From: Kribbella catacumbae DSM 19601
Lineage (GTDB): Bacteria; Actinomycetota; Actinomycetes; Propionibacteriales; Kribbellaceae
DNA length: 64,000 nucleotides
NCBI RefSeq assembly: GCF_000372465.1
Contig: NZ_AQUZ01000036.1
Location: forward strand, 30,407-94,406
Direction: 5' to 3'
Made by a program: the position numbers and the translations under genes. How positions within the stretch are numbered: the stretch's first letter is position 1; every line of letters begins with the position of its first letter. Shown here piece by piece: positions 8,650 through 16,404 of the stretch. The notes under the pieces are model-generated. The model worked only from the letters and a program-made list of their open reading frames with translations, had not been told where the DNA came from and ran no database searches.

Positions 8650-9210
8650 TCAGGCGGGCCGGTCAGTGGTCGCGTAGCGGCCGTCGTGGTACAGCAACGG
8701 CTCGTGTTCGCGACGTTCGGCGTGGGTGGCGAGCCGGGCCACGACGATGTGGTGATCGGCGACTGCGAAGCGGTGCTCGACCAGAGCCCGCAGGTAACTC
8801 GGGGCTTCGTCGAGGACGGGTTCGCCGGTCCGCAGCCGGGACCAGCGGGTCGGTTCGGCGAACCGGTCGACGCCGCTGGTGGCGAACCGCCCGGCGATCT
8901 CGTGCTGACCGGCGTCGAGAAAGTTGATCACCAGGCTGCCGGCGTTGTGCACCGTCGGCCAGCTGGACGCGGTGGTCGCGATCGAGAACGACACGAGTGG
9001 CGGCAGCAGACTGACCGAGACGAGTGAGGTCGCGGTGAAGCCGACCGGGCCGTTGCCGGCATCCGCGGTGATCACCACCACGCCCGCCGCGTGTCGTCGG
9101 AACACCGAGCGGAAGATGGCTGCGTCGACGGTCCGCTCTTCGATCCGGTCGGGCACCACGGTGAGGCCGGGGCGGGTGGTCAGGGCAGGGTTGAACGCAT
9201 GGACGGACAT
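8650..9210 (-). CDS. Flavin reductase domain protein (FMN reductase partner)
   Basis: A 186-residue protein of the flavin reductase-like, FMN-binding split-barrel family. Motifs include FRRHAAGVVVITA, GFTATSLVSVSLLPPLVSFS, SLVINFLDAGQHEIAGRFA and a C-terminal HHIVVARL segment. It should supply reduced FMN to the monooxygenase at the other end of the operon, a pairing known for two-component sulfonate and dibenzothiophene systems. It is the first full-length gene of the transcript. GAGGGAGAGA lies just before its ATG. It is preceded by the leader peptide. Confidence 0.88.
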   Translation of the reverse strand: MSVHAFNPALTTRPGLTVVPDRIEERTVDAAIFRSVFRRHAAGVVVITADAGNGPVGFTATSLVSVSLLPPLVSFSIATTASSWPTVHNAGSLVINFLDAGQHEIAGRFATSGVDRFAEPTRWSRLRTGEPVLDEAPSYLRALVEHRFAVADHHIVVARLATHAERREHEPLLYHDGRYATTDRPA

Positions 9211-9324
9211 GTCTCTCCCTCGGGACGGGGCAGGGACGACCGGCAGCGGCCGGGCGAGTGGGGTACCAGTTGGCTCTCAGGCCAGCAAGTCAGACCGGCG
9301 ACAGGAGGCCGGGCAGAGCGGGGT

Positions 9325-9417
9325 TCAGCGACAGGTGGCGCTGGCCGTGCGCATCTGGTCGATGACGCGACGACGCGTCAGCAGAGCGCTGATCAGCACC
9401 GGCAGGTTCGTCGTCAT
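9325..9417 (-). CDS. Sulfur-operon leader peptide, 30 residues
   Basis: This small frame reads MTTNLPVLISALLTRRRVID followed by QMRTASATCR and a stop. The pattern L-T-x-R-R-x-x-D-x-x-R-x-x-S-A-x-C-R is the recognised signature of short actinobacterial leader peptides placed before sulfur-acquisition operons. The terminal cysteine codon lets translation sense cysteine supply. GAGAG lies about eight bases upstream of the ATG. It is 114 bases upstream of the flavin reductase, which leaves room for an attenuator, although I could not identify a clear terminator hairpin there. The assignment rests on the motif plus operon context. Confidence 0.8.
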   Translation of the reverse strand: MTTNLPVLISALLTRRRVIDQMRTASATCR

Positions 9418-9522
9418 GTCAATTACTCTCTCACCAAAGTCGACTGGAGAACTAGACAATCTCGTCATTCGAAACGGCCGGGCGCCTCACACCCTGGACC
9501 CTGGCTGCGTTCTACTGACGTG

Positions 9523-10017
9523 ATGGTTTCGGAGAAGGTGAAGCTGCCGCCGTTCCAGGCGCTCGTGGACGATCATTGGCGAGACGTCGCCAGGCTCGCC
9601 AGGGCGCTGGCCGGACCGGTCGACGGCGACGACGTGGCCCAGCGCGCCTGGGAGAAGGCCTTCGCCGCCTATCCGAACCTCACCTCGGCGCGGAACCTGC
9701 GCAGCTGGCTGCTCACCATCACCACCCGCTGCGCGACCGACCTGCACCGGGCCCGAAAACCACAGACACCACTGGACGACGCGCCACCGATCGCCGTCGA
9801 CGGCCCCGACGCCGCCGACTGGCCCGACCCGGACCTCTGGCAGGCCGTCAAGGACCTGCCCGAACGGCAACGCGTCGCCGTCACGCTCAAATACGTCGGC
9901 GACCTGGACCACCATGGCGTGGCCGCCGCTCTGGACACCACGCCCGCCGCATCCCGCCGACTCGTCAGCGATGCGCTCGCGACCTTGCGCACCAAACTCG
10001 GAGTGAATCATGACTGA
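9523..10017 (+). CDS. RNA polymerase sigma factor, sigma-70 family (ECF-like)
   Basis: A 164-residue protein with region 2 (VDDHWRDVARLARALAGPVDGDDVAQRAWEKAF, outlined) and a region 4 helix-turn-helix (LPERQRVAVTLKYVGDLDHHGVAAAL, outlined). No anti-sigma partner is adjacent. The ATG at 9523 is preceded by an overlapping GTG at 9520. The gene overlaps the ogt gene by eight bases, which suggests that the sigma factor and the alkyl-DNA repair enzyme are made together. It is divergent from the sulfur operon. Confidence 0.82.
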   Translation: MVSEKVKLPPFQALVDDHWRDVARLARALAGPVDGDDVAQRAWEKAFAAYPNLTSARNLRSWLLTITTRCATDLHRARKPQTPLDDAPPIAVDGPDAADWPDPDLWQAVKDLPERQRVAVTLKYVGDLDHHGVAAALDTTPAASRRLVSDALATLRTKLGVNHD

Positions 10018-10576
10018 CCTCGAACGCCGGCTGAGCCGGCTGACCCCCGGAGGCGCCCGCCCGCCGGTACTGCCGACCGCCGACGTCTCCTACGCCCTGC
10101 ACCACACCCCCGTCGGCACGTTGCTGCTCGCCAGCGCGGGCGGCCGGGTCGTCGCGAGCTCCTTCGGCGACGAGGAGACGATGACGAACCGCCTCGCCCA
10201 GGCGATCTCCCCGCGCGTACTGCGCCAGCCGGGCGCACTCGACGACGTACGGCGCCAACTGGATGAATACCTGACCGGTCAACGAAAAACGTTTGAATTG
10301 TCCGTCGACCTGGTGCTCGCGACGCCATTCCAGCGACTGGTGCTCAACGATCTTCCGGACCACACCAGCTATGGCCGGACGACGACGTACGGGCAGGTCG
10401 CGGGCGAGATCGATCGCCCGAAGGCAGCCCGCGCGGTCGGCACCGCACTTGGCGCAAACCCCTTGTGCATCGTGATTCCCTGCCATCGCGTGATCGGCGC
10501 CAGCGGCGCCCTCACCGGGTACGCCGGCGGGCTGGACGCGAAGCGGTTTCTGCTGAATCTTGAATCGAAAAGCTGA
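10010..10576 (+). CDS. ogt: Methylated-DNA-[protein]-cysteine S-methyltransferase
   Basis: A 188-residue suicide DNA-repair protein that moves O6-alkyl groups from guanine, or O4-alkyl from thymine, to its own cysteine. The active-site motif IPCHRVIG is intact. It is preceded by the helix-turn-helix/arginine-finger region (TTYGQVAGEIDRPKAARAVG) and followed by GYAGGLDAKRFLLNLE. The N-terminal ribonuclease-like domain is present, so this is the Ogt type rather than a bare ATL protein. It is translationally coupled to the upstream sigma factor. A strong hairpin terminator follows. Confidence 0.93.
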   Translation: MTDLERRLSRLTPGGARPPVLPTADVSYALHHTPVGTLLLASAGGRVVASSFGDEETMTNRLAQAISPRVLRQPGALDDVRRQLDEYLTGQRKTFELSVDLVLATPFQRLVLNDLPDHTSYGRTTTYGQVAGEIDRPKAARAVGTALGANPLCIVIPCHRVIGASGALTGYAGGLDAKRFLLNLESKS

Positions 10577-10619
10577 CGTTTCCGGCGGCCGATCTCTTTC
10601 TTTTACACTGCTTGGAAAG

Positions 10620-10653
10620 CAGCAGGTCCCCAGTGTGGAGTGGGGACCTGCTG
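10620..10653. terminator. Bidirectional hairpin terminator between ogt and a methyltransferase
   Basis: Perfect 12-bp stem (CAGCAGGTCCCC with GGGGACCTGCTG) around a 10-base loop, followed by TTT on the plus strand. It separates two convergent genes and so can end both transcripts. Confidence 0.85.
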
Positions 10654-10654
10654 T

Positions 10655-11335
10655 TTATCCGTTGCCGGGCTGGTGGATTTCCAGGATGAGCCGGCGGCGG
10701 CCGCCCCATTCGCGCTTGTAGACCTTGTAGTTCTCGATGCCGGCGGCGGCGCAGAGGCGGCCGTAGCTGGCTTCGTCGTGGATGTAGTGGACGCCGCTGG
10801 TGCCGAAGTGCTCGGTGGTCACGATCCGGTGCTCCGGGCCCTGCCGGATGCCGTTGGCGATCTCCGACGCGGTCGCCGGGCCCCAGACCGGGCCCTCGAT
10901 CACGGCCAGTCCGCCCGGCCTGAGCACCCGCGAGATCTCCCAGATCGTCGACAGCTGCTCGTCCTCGGCGAACAGTTCGTGGAACGCCGTCCACAGGCAG
11001 ATCACCGCGTCGAACGAGTCCGACTTGTACGGCAGGTCCGTCATCGACCCGATCGCCCAGTCGATCGACAGCTCCTCCTCCCTCGCCTTGGCCTGGCCGG
11101 CTTCGACCAGGTTCGGGGAGATGTCCAGTCCACGCACGACCTTGCCGGCCCGCCGCAACGGCAGGCTGATCCGGCCGTAGCCACAGCACAGGTCCAGCAC
11201 GGACTCCCGGCCTTCCAGGAGTTCCTCGACGGCCTCGATGATGGCGGCATCACGTTCAGGCGTGGTGCGACTGGCTAGCCCCTCGGCCCCGAGTTCTTCG
11301 TACTCGGCCCGGCTGCGCAGTGCAGAGTTCAGCAT
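10655..11335 (-). CDS. Class I SAM-dependent methyltransferase
   Basis: A 226-residue methyltransferase with the SAM-binding loop VLDLCCGYGRISLPL (motif I), acidic strand end RGLDISPNLVEAG, and motif IV FDAVICLWTAFHELF. The post-motif segment VLRPGGLAVIEGP is typical of class I enzymes. The acceptor is unknown. I start at the ATG giving MLNSALRSRAEYEELG; the frame continues upstream but without recognisable homology. It is divergent from the flavodoxin gene, with about 170 bases between for promoters. Confidence 0.82.
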   Translation of the reverse strand: MLNSALRSRAEYEELGAEGLASRTTPERDAAIIEAVEELLEGRESVLDLCCGYGRISLPLRRAGKVVRGLDISPNLVEAGQAKAREEELSIDWAIGSMTDLPYKSDSFDAVICLWTAFHELFAEDEQLSTIWEISRVLRPGGLAVIEGPVWGPATASEIANGIRQGPEHRIVTTEHFGTSGVHYIHDEASYGRLCAAAGIENYKVYKREWGGRRRLILEIHQPGNG

Positions 11336-11502
11336 TGCGCAAGTATCCCGGCACCGCTGGGTCACTGTCAGTATCAGCTCCGGATTCGAGACCGGACCGA
11401 TCCCCGAAGTCGGCAAACGGTAATCCCGCGCCTCTCGTGCCACCCCCGCCGCGGCGCCGACACTGAAGCTCACCAGTGCCAGCGCGAGAGAGAGCGATCA
11501 AA

Positions 11503-12213
11503 ATGCCAACCACCCGGTACGACGACCTGCGGGCGTTGTTCATCAACTGCACCCTGAAGCGGTCACCCGAGCGCAGCAACACCGAAGGGCTGATCGAGGT
11601 GAGCCGGAACATCCTGGCCAAGCAGGGCGTGGCGGTCGAGGTGATCCGGGCGATCGACCATGACATCGCCACCGGGGTCTGGCCGGACATGACCGAGCAC
11701 GGCTGGGCGAGCGACGAGTGGCCCGCCCTGCAGGAGAAGGTGATGGCCGCCGACATCCTGGTGATCGCCGGCCCGATCTGGCTCGGCGACAACAGTTCGG
11801 TGACCAAGAAGGTGATCGAGCGGCTGTACGCGAACTCCTCGATCCTCAACGAGGACGGGCAGTACGCGTACTACGGCCGCGTCGGCGGCTGCGTGATCAC
11901 CGGCAACGAGGACGGCGTCAAGCACTGCGCGATGAACGTGCTCTACAGCCTGCAGCACCTCGGCTACACCGTCCCGCCGCAGGCCGACGCCGGCTGGATC
12001 GGCGAGGCCGGCCCGGGCCCGTCGTACCTGGACGAGGGGTCGGGCGGCCCGGACAACGACTTCACCAACCGGAACACGACTTTTATGACCTGGAACCTGT
12101 TGCACTTGGCAAGAATGCTGAAGGACGCCGGCGGGATCCCTGCCCACGGCAACCAGCGCTCCGAGTGGGACGCCGGCTGCCGCTTCGACTTCGAGAACCC
12201 TGAGTACCGCTGA
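11503..12213 (+). CDS. Flavodoxin-family NAD(P)H-dependent oxidoreductase
   Basis: A 236-residue flavodoxin-like fold protein. The FMN phosphate loop is seen as CTLKRSPERSNTEGL, and the second flavin loop as ILVIAGPIWLGDNSSVTK, with YYGRVGGCVITGNEDG further on. Such proteins are cytoplasmic FMN reductases or quinone/azo reductases. The ATG at 11503 has GAGAGAGAG a few bases upstream. It ends four bases before the convergent permease gene. No operon partner is visible, so the substrate cannot be inferred. Confidence 0.8.
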   Translation: MPTTRYDDLRALFINCTLKRSPERSNTEGLIEVSRNILAKQGVAVEVIRAIDHDIATGVWPDMTEHGWASDEWPALQEKVMAADILVIAGPIWLGDNSSVTKKVIERLYANSSILNEDGQYAYYGRVGGCVITGNEDGVKHCAMNVLYSLQHLGYTVPPQADAGWIGEAGPGPSYLDEGSGGPDNDFTNRNTTFMTWNLLHLARMLKDAGGIPAHGNQRSEWDAGCRFDFENPEYR

Positions 12214-12217
12214 GTTT

Positions 12218-13552
12218 CTAGACCTGAGGCGCGTTGCTGCGCCCGATGCGGCCGAAGATGATTGCCGCGAGCATCGAGACGACGATCGAGGTGTACGTCG
12301 CGCCGAGCCAACCTGGCACCGGCTGGTTGTTGAACAGGGTCTGCTGGAGGTCGAGCCAGAACGGAGACCACCCCTCGACCGTGCCGGGGTTGACGAGTTG
12401 GTAGGCGACGAAGCCGCAGATCCAGGCGAGGGTGGGCTGCCAGCGGAAGCGGGCGGTGTCGGAGACGTCCCAGCGCATCTTGCTGACCACGAAGAAGTCG
12501 GCGATCGCGACCGCGAACAACGGGATGAAGACCGAGCCGATCAGGTAGAGGAACTGCGTGTAGTTGCCCAGGTCAATGAACAGCGCGAGCACGGTTGCGA
12601 GCACGCCGATCGCGACCGAGATCCAGCGCCGGTCGATGTGCCCGATCAGGTTGTGCGCGGCCATCGTGGTCGAGTAGACGTTCGCGTACGCCTCGTCGAC
12701 CTCGTCCACCAGCAGCACGAACAACGCGATCGCTCCGGCCGGCAGGGTGACCAGCGCGGTGATCACGTCGGTGCTGTTGGTCTGCAAGGTGGCGACGGCG
12801 ATCACGCCGAGGGCGTAGTACAGGATCGCGGCGAGTCCGTACCCGAGGGCGGATCCGGCGAAGGCGGCCTTGTTGGTACGCGAGTGCCGGGTGTAGTCGG
12901 CGGCCAGCGGCGCGAACGAGACGACACCGGCTGCGGCGAGGTCGACGCCCGGCCAGAAGCCGAAGATGCCGTCCTGGGGGATGTCGTGCACGGGCTTGCT
13001 GAGCACCTGGATGAACAGGTAGACCGAGGCCAGCAGAACCAGCCAGACCATGAACTTGCGCAGCAGTTTCACACTGCCCAGCGGCCGCACGGCCATCGCG
13101 GTGGCGATGAAGCCCGCGATCAGCACGAACAGCCAGCGCCAGCGCTCACTCGTCACGGCCACGGCCGCCTGGGAGATGACGATGATCTCCATCGTCGCCC
13201 AGCCGATGTTCTGCGCGATGTTGAGCACCGTCGGCGCCATCGAGCCGCGGCGGCCGAACAGCCCACGCAGGCTGGCCATCGCCGGCGCACCCGTCTGCGA
13301 GCCGAAGACGGCGGCACCGCCCAGCACGAGGGCGCCGATCACGCAGCCGACGACGACCGCGATCAGGCCCTTCACCAGCGATCCCGTGTACGCCGCGACG
13401 AGCGCGCCGGTCACCGGGCCGAACAGCGAGATGCCGAGATTGCCCCAGAGCGTGAACTGATCGAGGAACCCCAGCGTGCGCGGCGCGTCCGTGGTGAGGA
13501 CGAGCGGTGCTTCCTGGCTGGGGTCGTTGTTGCGGACAGCAGTCGTGGCCAT
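12218..13552 (-). CDS. NCS1-family permease, probable thiamine-precursor (HMP) transporter
   Basis: A 444-residue integral membrane protein with about 12 hydrophobic segments. NCS1 features include WGNLGISLFGPVTGALVAAY near the start, the IGWATMEIIVISQAA helix, and SFAPLAADYTRHSRTNKAAF. NCS1 proteins import cytosine, purines, allantoin or thiamine precursors. The TPP riboswitch directly upstream argues for a CytX-like role in uptake of hydroxymethylpyrimidine or another thiamine precursor rather than nucleobase salvage. The riboswitch's 3' strand includes the GGGAG ribosome binding site, so high TPP should block translation. Confidence 0.85.
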   Translation of the reverse strand: MATTAVRNNDPSQEAPLVLTTDAPRTLGFLDQFTLWGNLGISLFGPVTGALVAAYTGSLVKGLIAVVVGCVIGALVLGGAAVFGSQTGAPAMASLRGLFGRRGSMAPTVLNIAQNIGWATMEIIVISQAAVAVTSERWRWLFVLIAGFIATAMAVRPLGSVKLLRKFMVWLVLLASVYLFIQVLSKPVHDIPQDGIFGFWPGVDLAAAGVVSFAPLAADYTRHSRTNKAAFAGSALGYGLAAILYYALGVIAVATLQTNSTDVITALVTLPAGAIALFVLLVDEVDEAYANVYSTTMAAHNLIGHIDRRWISVAIGVLATVLALFIDLGNYTQFLYLIGSVFIPLFAVAIADFFVVSKMRWDVSDTARFRWQPTLAWICGFVAYQLVNPGTVEGWSPFWLDLQQTLFNNQPVPGWLGATYTSIVVSMLAAIIFGRIGRSNAPQV

Positions 13553-13561
13553 GGCTGACCT

Positions 13562-13664
13562 AGCTCCCTACGCCGGCATTACCCGGTCAGGTTCAGGCGG
13601 TCGGCGACCCGGCTGTGACAGCTCGTCGCCCTCTCAGCCCGCCAACATCGGTGCGAGCTCCCGC
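13562..13664 (-). promoter_or_regulatory. TPP riboswitch (thi box)
   Basis: On the minus strand the conserved pyrimidine-sensor motif CTGAGAGG is followed by the diphosphate-sensor motif GAACCTGACCGGGTAATGCC and CGGCGTAGGGA. P1 can form from GAGCTC (13660-13655) with GAGCT (13566-13562). That 3' strand overlaps the permease's Shine-Dalgarno sequence, which suggests translational repression by TPP. Confidence 0.95.
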
Positions 13665-13694
13665 AGAGGTTGTTACTGCGTCAACGATAACGCG

Positions 13695-14357
13695 TCATTG
13701 CCCGTTGTATACACCGGCTGCCCGCTTGATGAACGTCACAACCTCGGGGCCGTTCGTAAGTACCGGCATGTGAGAGCCGGTCGGTAGCGTCCAGACCTCC
13801 GCGCCGGCCAGGTCGGCAATCCGCTGCGCCCAGCCGGGTGGACACAGGCGGTCGTGCTCGCACCGAACGACCACCGCCGGACACCCGAGCCTGCCGATCG
13901 CCGCTGCGAGGTCGTAGCGCCTGGCGACCTCCATCGCGCGCGCCATCGAGACCAGGCCGGTACGGGCATACTGCGGCGCGAGGACGGGCACCAGCCGCGC
14001 CGACTCCCACACTGCCGATCGCACCCACCGCTCAGCGAGAGTAGTCCAGCCGGAGGTTTCGACGTCTCCGGTCGGCCCGAGCAGCACGAGGCTCTTCACG
14101 AGCTCCGGCCGGGCCAGAGCGGTCGCGACCACGATCTGGCAGCTGGCCGAATGGCCCACCAGGACAGAGGGCTCCGTCACGCGATCGGCCAGACGTCGAG
14201 CCAGCGCCTCGGTCTGCAGATCGTCGCCGTGTCGAACGGGTTCGCCGTACCCGGGCAGTGTCACTACTCGGTACGGCGTACCGAGGTCGCGCACGGTCGG
14301 CGCATAGGACTCCGGCCCGAGCCCTAGCCCGGGGACGAGTACGACGGGGGCGGTCAT
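13695..14357 (-). CDS. Alpha/beta hydrolase
   Basis: A 220-residue alpha/beta-hydrolase. The oxyanion region VPGLGLGPESY comes first, then the nucleophile elbow GHSASCQ (Ser). The acid is probably in RCEHDRLCPP, and the catalytic His in TGSHMPVL near the end. It starts at an ATG overlapping the stop of the upstream membrane-protein gene by four bases (ATGA), so the two are coupled. The frame is open far upstream, but that portion is antisense-like and lacks homology. Substrate unknown. The TPP riboswitch starts about 30 bases downstream of its stop. Confidence 0.85.
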   Translation of the reverse strand: MTAPVVLVPGLGLGPESYAPTVRDLGTPYRVVTLPGYGEPVRHGDDLQTEALARRLADRVTEPSVLVGHSASCQIVVATALARPELVKSLVLLGPTGDVETSGWTTLAERWVRSAVWESARLVPVLAPQYARTGLVSMARAMEVARRYDLAAAIGRLGCPAVVVRCEHDRLCPPGWAQRIADLAGAEVWTLPTGSHMPVLTNGPEVVTFIKRAAGVYNGQ

Positions 14358-15259
14358 TCCCAGGGCGGGCGGTCCGGGGCTTGCTGGACGACAGGGTTGC
14401 GCACTGCGGGCTTGAGCTCGCGGTAGCCGAGTGCGAAGCCGACAGCCAGGATCAGCAGGCCGGTGCCGCCCCACGCGTACGCCGTGGGCAGGCGGTGCAG
14501 GGAGTCGTCGATCGAGCCCATGCCGGTGGTCAGGATCATCACGAGCCAGATCAGCAGGGGGACCAGCGAGACAGCGACCAGACCGAGTCCACCGAGCTCT
14601 ATCGGGTCCGGCTGGCGCCCGACCTTGCGGCGGCTCATCACGTCGCGCAACCACATACCTAGCGCGGCCAGACCGACCAGGAGGATCAGGAGCTGGCCGA
14701 TGGTGTCGATGACGTCTGTACGGAGCGGGTGGTTCAGGGGCGAGCCGGGAGCCTGGGAGATCTCCCGCAGCGAGACCCGCTGCACAGAGATGACCAGCAG
14801 ACCGTAGACGGCGGCGATGATCGTGGCGAGCAGTACTACGCGGGCTGCTCGCGGATCACGGGGTGCCGGCTCGCCCTCTCGCCCGTACGTCGGTAGCTCG
14901 TGCTGCTGGGGGTGCGCCGGTGGGCCGTATGGGGTGCCGGGGCGGTAGGCGGGCGGCTGGTTGTAGGCGTGACCGGCCGGGTCGCCGTACGGGTTAGCTG
15001 GGTCGGCGTACTGGCTCGGCGGGGCGCCGTGCTGCGGCGTACCGGGTGGCAGTGGCTCGCCGGACCCGGGCTGGCTCTGAGCTGGTTGACCCTGTCCTGG
15101 CTGGCCGGGCTGGCCGGGCTGGTAGGTGCCTGGCTGGGCGTAGGTGTCGGCGGCGTAGGTGTGGCCGCCGTACGGCGCCGGCTTGGCGTAGTGCTCGTCC
15201 TCGCGGGACTCGTCGGGGTTGTCACCCCGGCCGTAGGTGGGGAAGTCCTGTGACGACAT
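14354..15259 (-). CDS. Proline/glutamine/glycine-rich membrane protein of unknown function
   Basis: A 301-residue protein I cannot assign to a named family. Residues 1-135 are low-complexity and hydrophilic, rich in Pro, Gly, Gln and Tyr (repeats such as QPGQPGQPGQ and NPYGDPAG), and are probably disordered on the cytoplasmic side. Four hydrophobic helices follow: VVLLATIIAAVYGLLVI, IGQLLILLVGLAALGMW, LVAVSLVPLLIWLVMIL and GTGLLILAVGFALGY. This layout is common in actinobacterial envelope proteins. It shares a transcript with the downstream hydrolase. Confidence 0.7.
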   Translation of the reverse strand: MSSQDFPTYGRGDNPDESREDEHYAKPAPYGGHTYAADTYAQPGTYQPGQPGQPGQGQPAQSQPGSGEPLPPGTPQHGAPPSQYADPANPYGDPAGHAYNQPPAYRPGTPYGPPAHPQQHELPTYGREGEPAPRDPRAARVVLLATIIAAVYGLLVISVQRVSLREISQAPGSPLNHPLRTDVIDTIGQLLILLVGLAALGMWLRDVMSRRKVGRQPDPIELGGLGLVAVSLVPLLIWLVMILTTGMGSIDDSLHRLPTAYAWGGTGLLILAVGFALGYRELKPAVRNPVVQQAPDRPPWE

Positions 15260-15319
15260 TCTCTACGCCCTCCCGCTCGCTCAGACCGTCTCTGGACAGG
15301 TTCTCACGGGTGAGGTCGT

Positions 15320-16180
15320 CTAGGTTGCTTTGATGGTGGGCCAGGCGTTCGGCAGGCAGCCGGCCAGGCCCTTGGTCTGCTGCATCATCACTGGCGCCGG
15401 GGTGCCGGCCTTGGCGCAGGGCGAGTGTCCGTGGCCGAGCGCGTGGCCGACCTCGTGGTTGACCACGTAGTTGCGGTAGAGCTCGACCTTGCCCGCGTAC
15501 GCGGGGATGGCGTACATCCAGCGCTTGGCATTGAGGACCACCCGGTCCTCGACCCGGCAGGAGAGCTCACCACCGGTGTCGAGCGGCAGACAGAGCTTGT
15601 CGGTCAGCGTCGGTGTGGCCAAGATGATGCGCAGGTCCGCGTCGGGCTTGTCGGTCCGCTCGAAGCTGACCGGCTGCAGCGCCTGCCAACCGCGTGCGTC
15701 GGTCAGCGTCTTGTGGATCGCCGTCGCGACGGCCGCACCGTTGAACGACAGCCCTTCCTCGATCTCGACCCGATAGGTGAGCTTGTCGCGCACCCCGTTC
15801 GCCTTCGAGGAACCAGCCACCACCTGCAGGCGCCCCGTCGAAACAACCACGTTCGGCTTGGACCCCTTGGGCGGCCGAGTCAGAGTCGGTGCCGGACGCA
15901 ACGGCTTGGTGAAAGTTGCCGTCGGCGTCGGTACCTCCGTCGGCACCACCACAGGCGCCTGCACCGGCGCATCGGCCGCGACAACAGCCCCACTGAACTG
16001 CGCCGCCAGGTTTGTCTGCCGGGTGGCATCCGGGTGCACCACCATCACCACACCCAGCACCGCCAACGCAGTCACAGAGAACCACTGCGCCTTGTAAGAC
16101 TTCCGCCGGCTATGCCGCCCACCCCGGCCCCGGCGCGCACGACTCCCCGCACGCTGCCTACTCCGCCGGGTGGTGGTCAT
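15320..16180 (-). CDS. DUF3152 secreted zinc-protease-like protein
   Basis: A 286-residue protein. A very basic N-terminus (RRSRQRAGSRARRGRGG) precedes one membrane helix (FSVTALAVLGVVMVV), then a Pro/Thr-rich linker, then the DUF3152 domain from about residue 115. The domain ends with NHEVGHALGHGHSPC, a HExxH-like metzincin motif (HExGHxxGHxH). It should therefore bind zinc outside the membrane; proteolysis is inferred, not proven, for this family. The conserved cysteines (CLPLD, SCRVED, SPC, GCLPNAW) may pair. It is first gene of the minus-strand run leading to the hydrolase. Confidence 0.85.
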   Translation of the reverse strand: MTTTRRSRQRAGSRARRGRGGRHSRRKSYKAQWFSVTALAVLGVVMVVHPDATRQTNLAAQFSGAVVAADAPVQAPVVVPTEVPTPTATFTKPLRPAPTLTRPPKGSKPNVVVSTGRLQVVAGSSKANGVRDKLTYRVEIEEGLSFNGAAVATAIHKTLTDARGWQALQPVSFERTDKPDADLRIILATPTLTDKLCLPLDTGGELSCRVEDRVVLNAKRWMYAIPAYAGKVELYRNYVVNHEVGHALGHGHSPCAKAGTPAPVMMQQTKGLAGCLPNAWPTIKAT

Positions 16181-16404
16181 GACGAGCCACCCTATCCACT
16201 CCGCGTTACATCACGAAAGAGCAACTTCAGCCACGCTCGGTATCGAGCTGCTCACAGACCCGTGACTAAACCCGCACTGGCGCTAAATAGAGCAGCAACG
16301 CAGGGGCCGTCACGCCGACGGTCTAGGCTTTCCGCAGCAATCGGCCCAGTCGGTCCCCGACTCCAGGACCTGACTGTGAATGTAGAACGACATCAGGAGA
16401 GCGG

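Noticed and set aside
13695..14654. A longer start for the alpha/beta hydrolase upstream of 14357
   Set aside because: The extra 99 residues are antisense-like, overlap the membrane-protein gene extensively, and the hydrolase fold begins right at the ATG overlapping that gene's stop.
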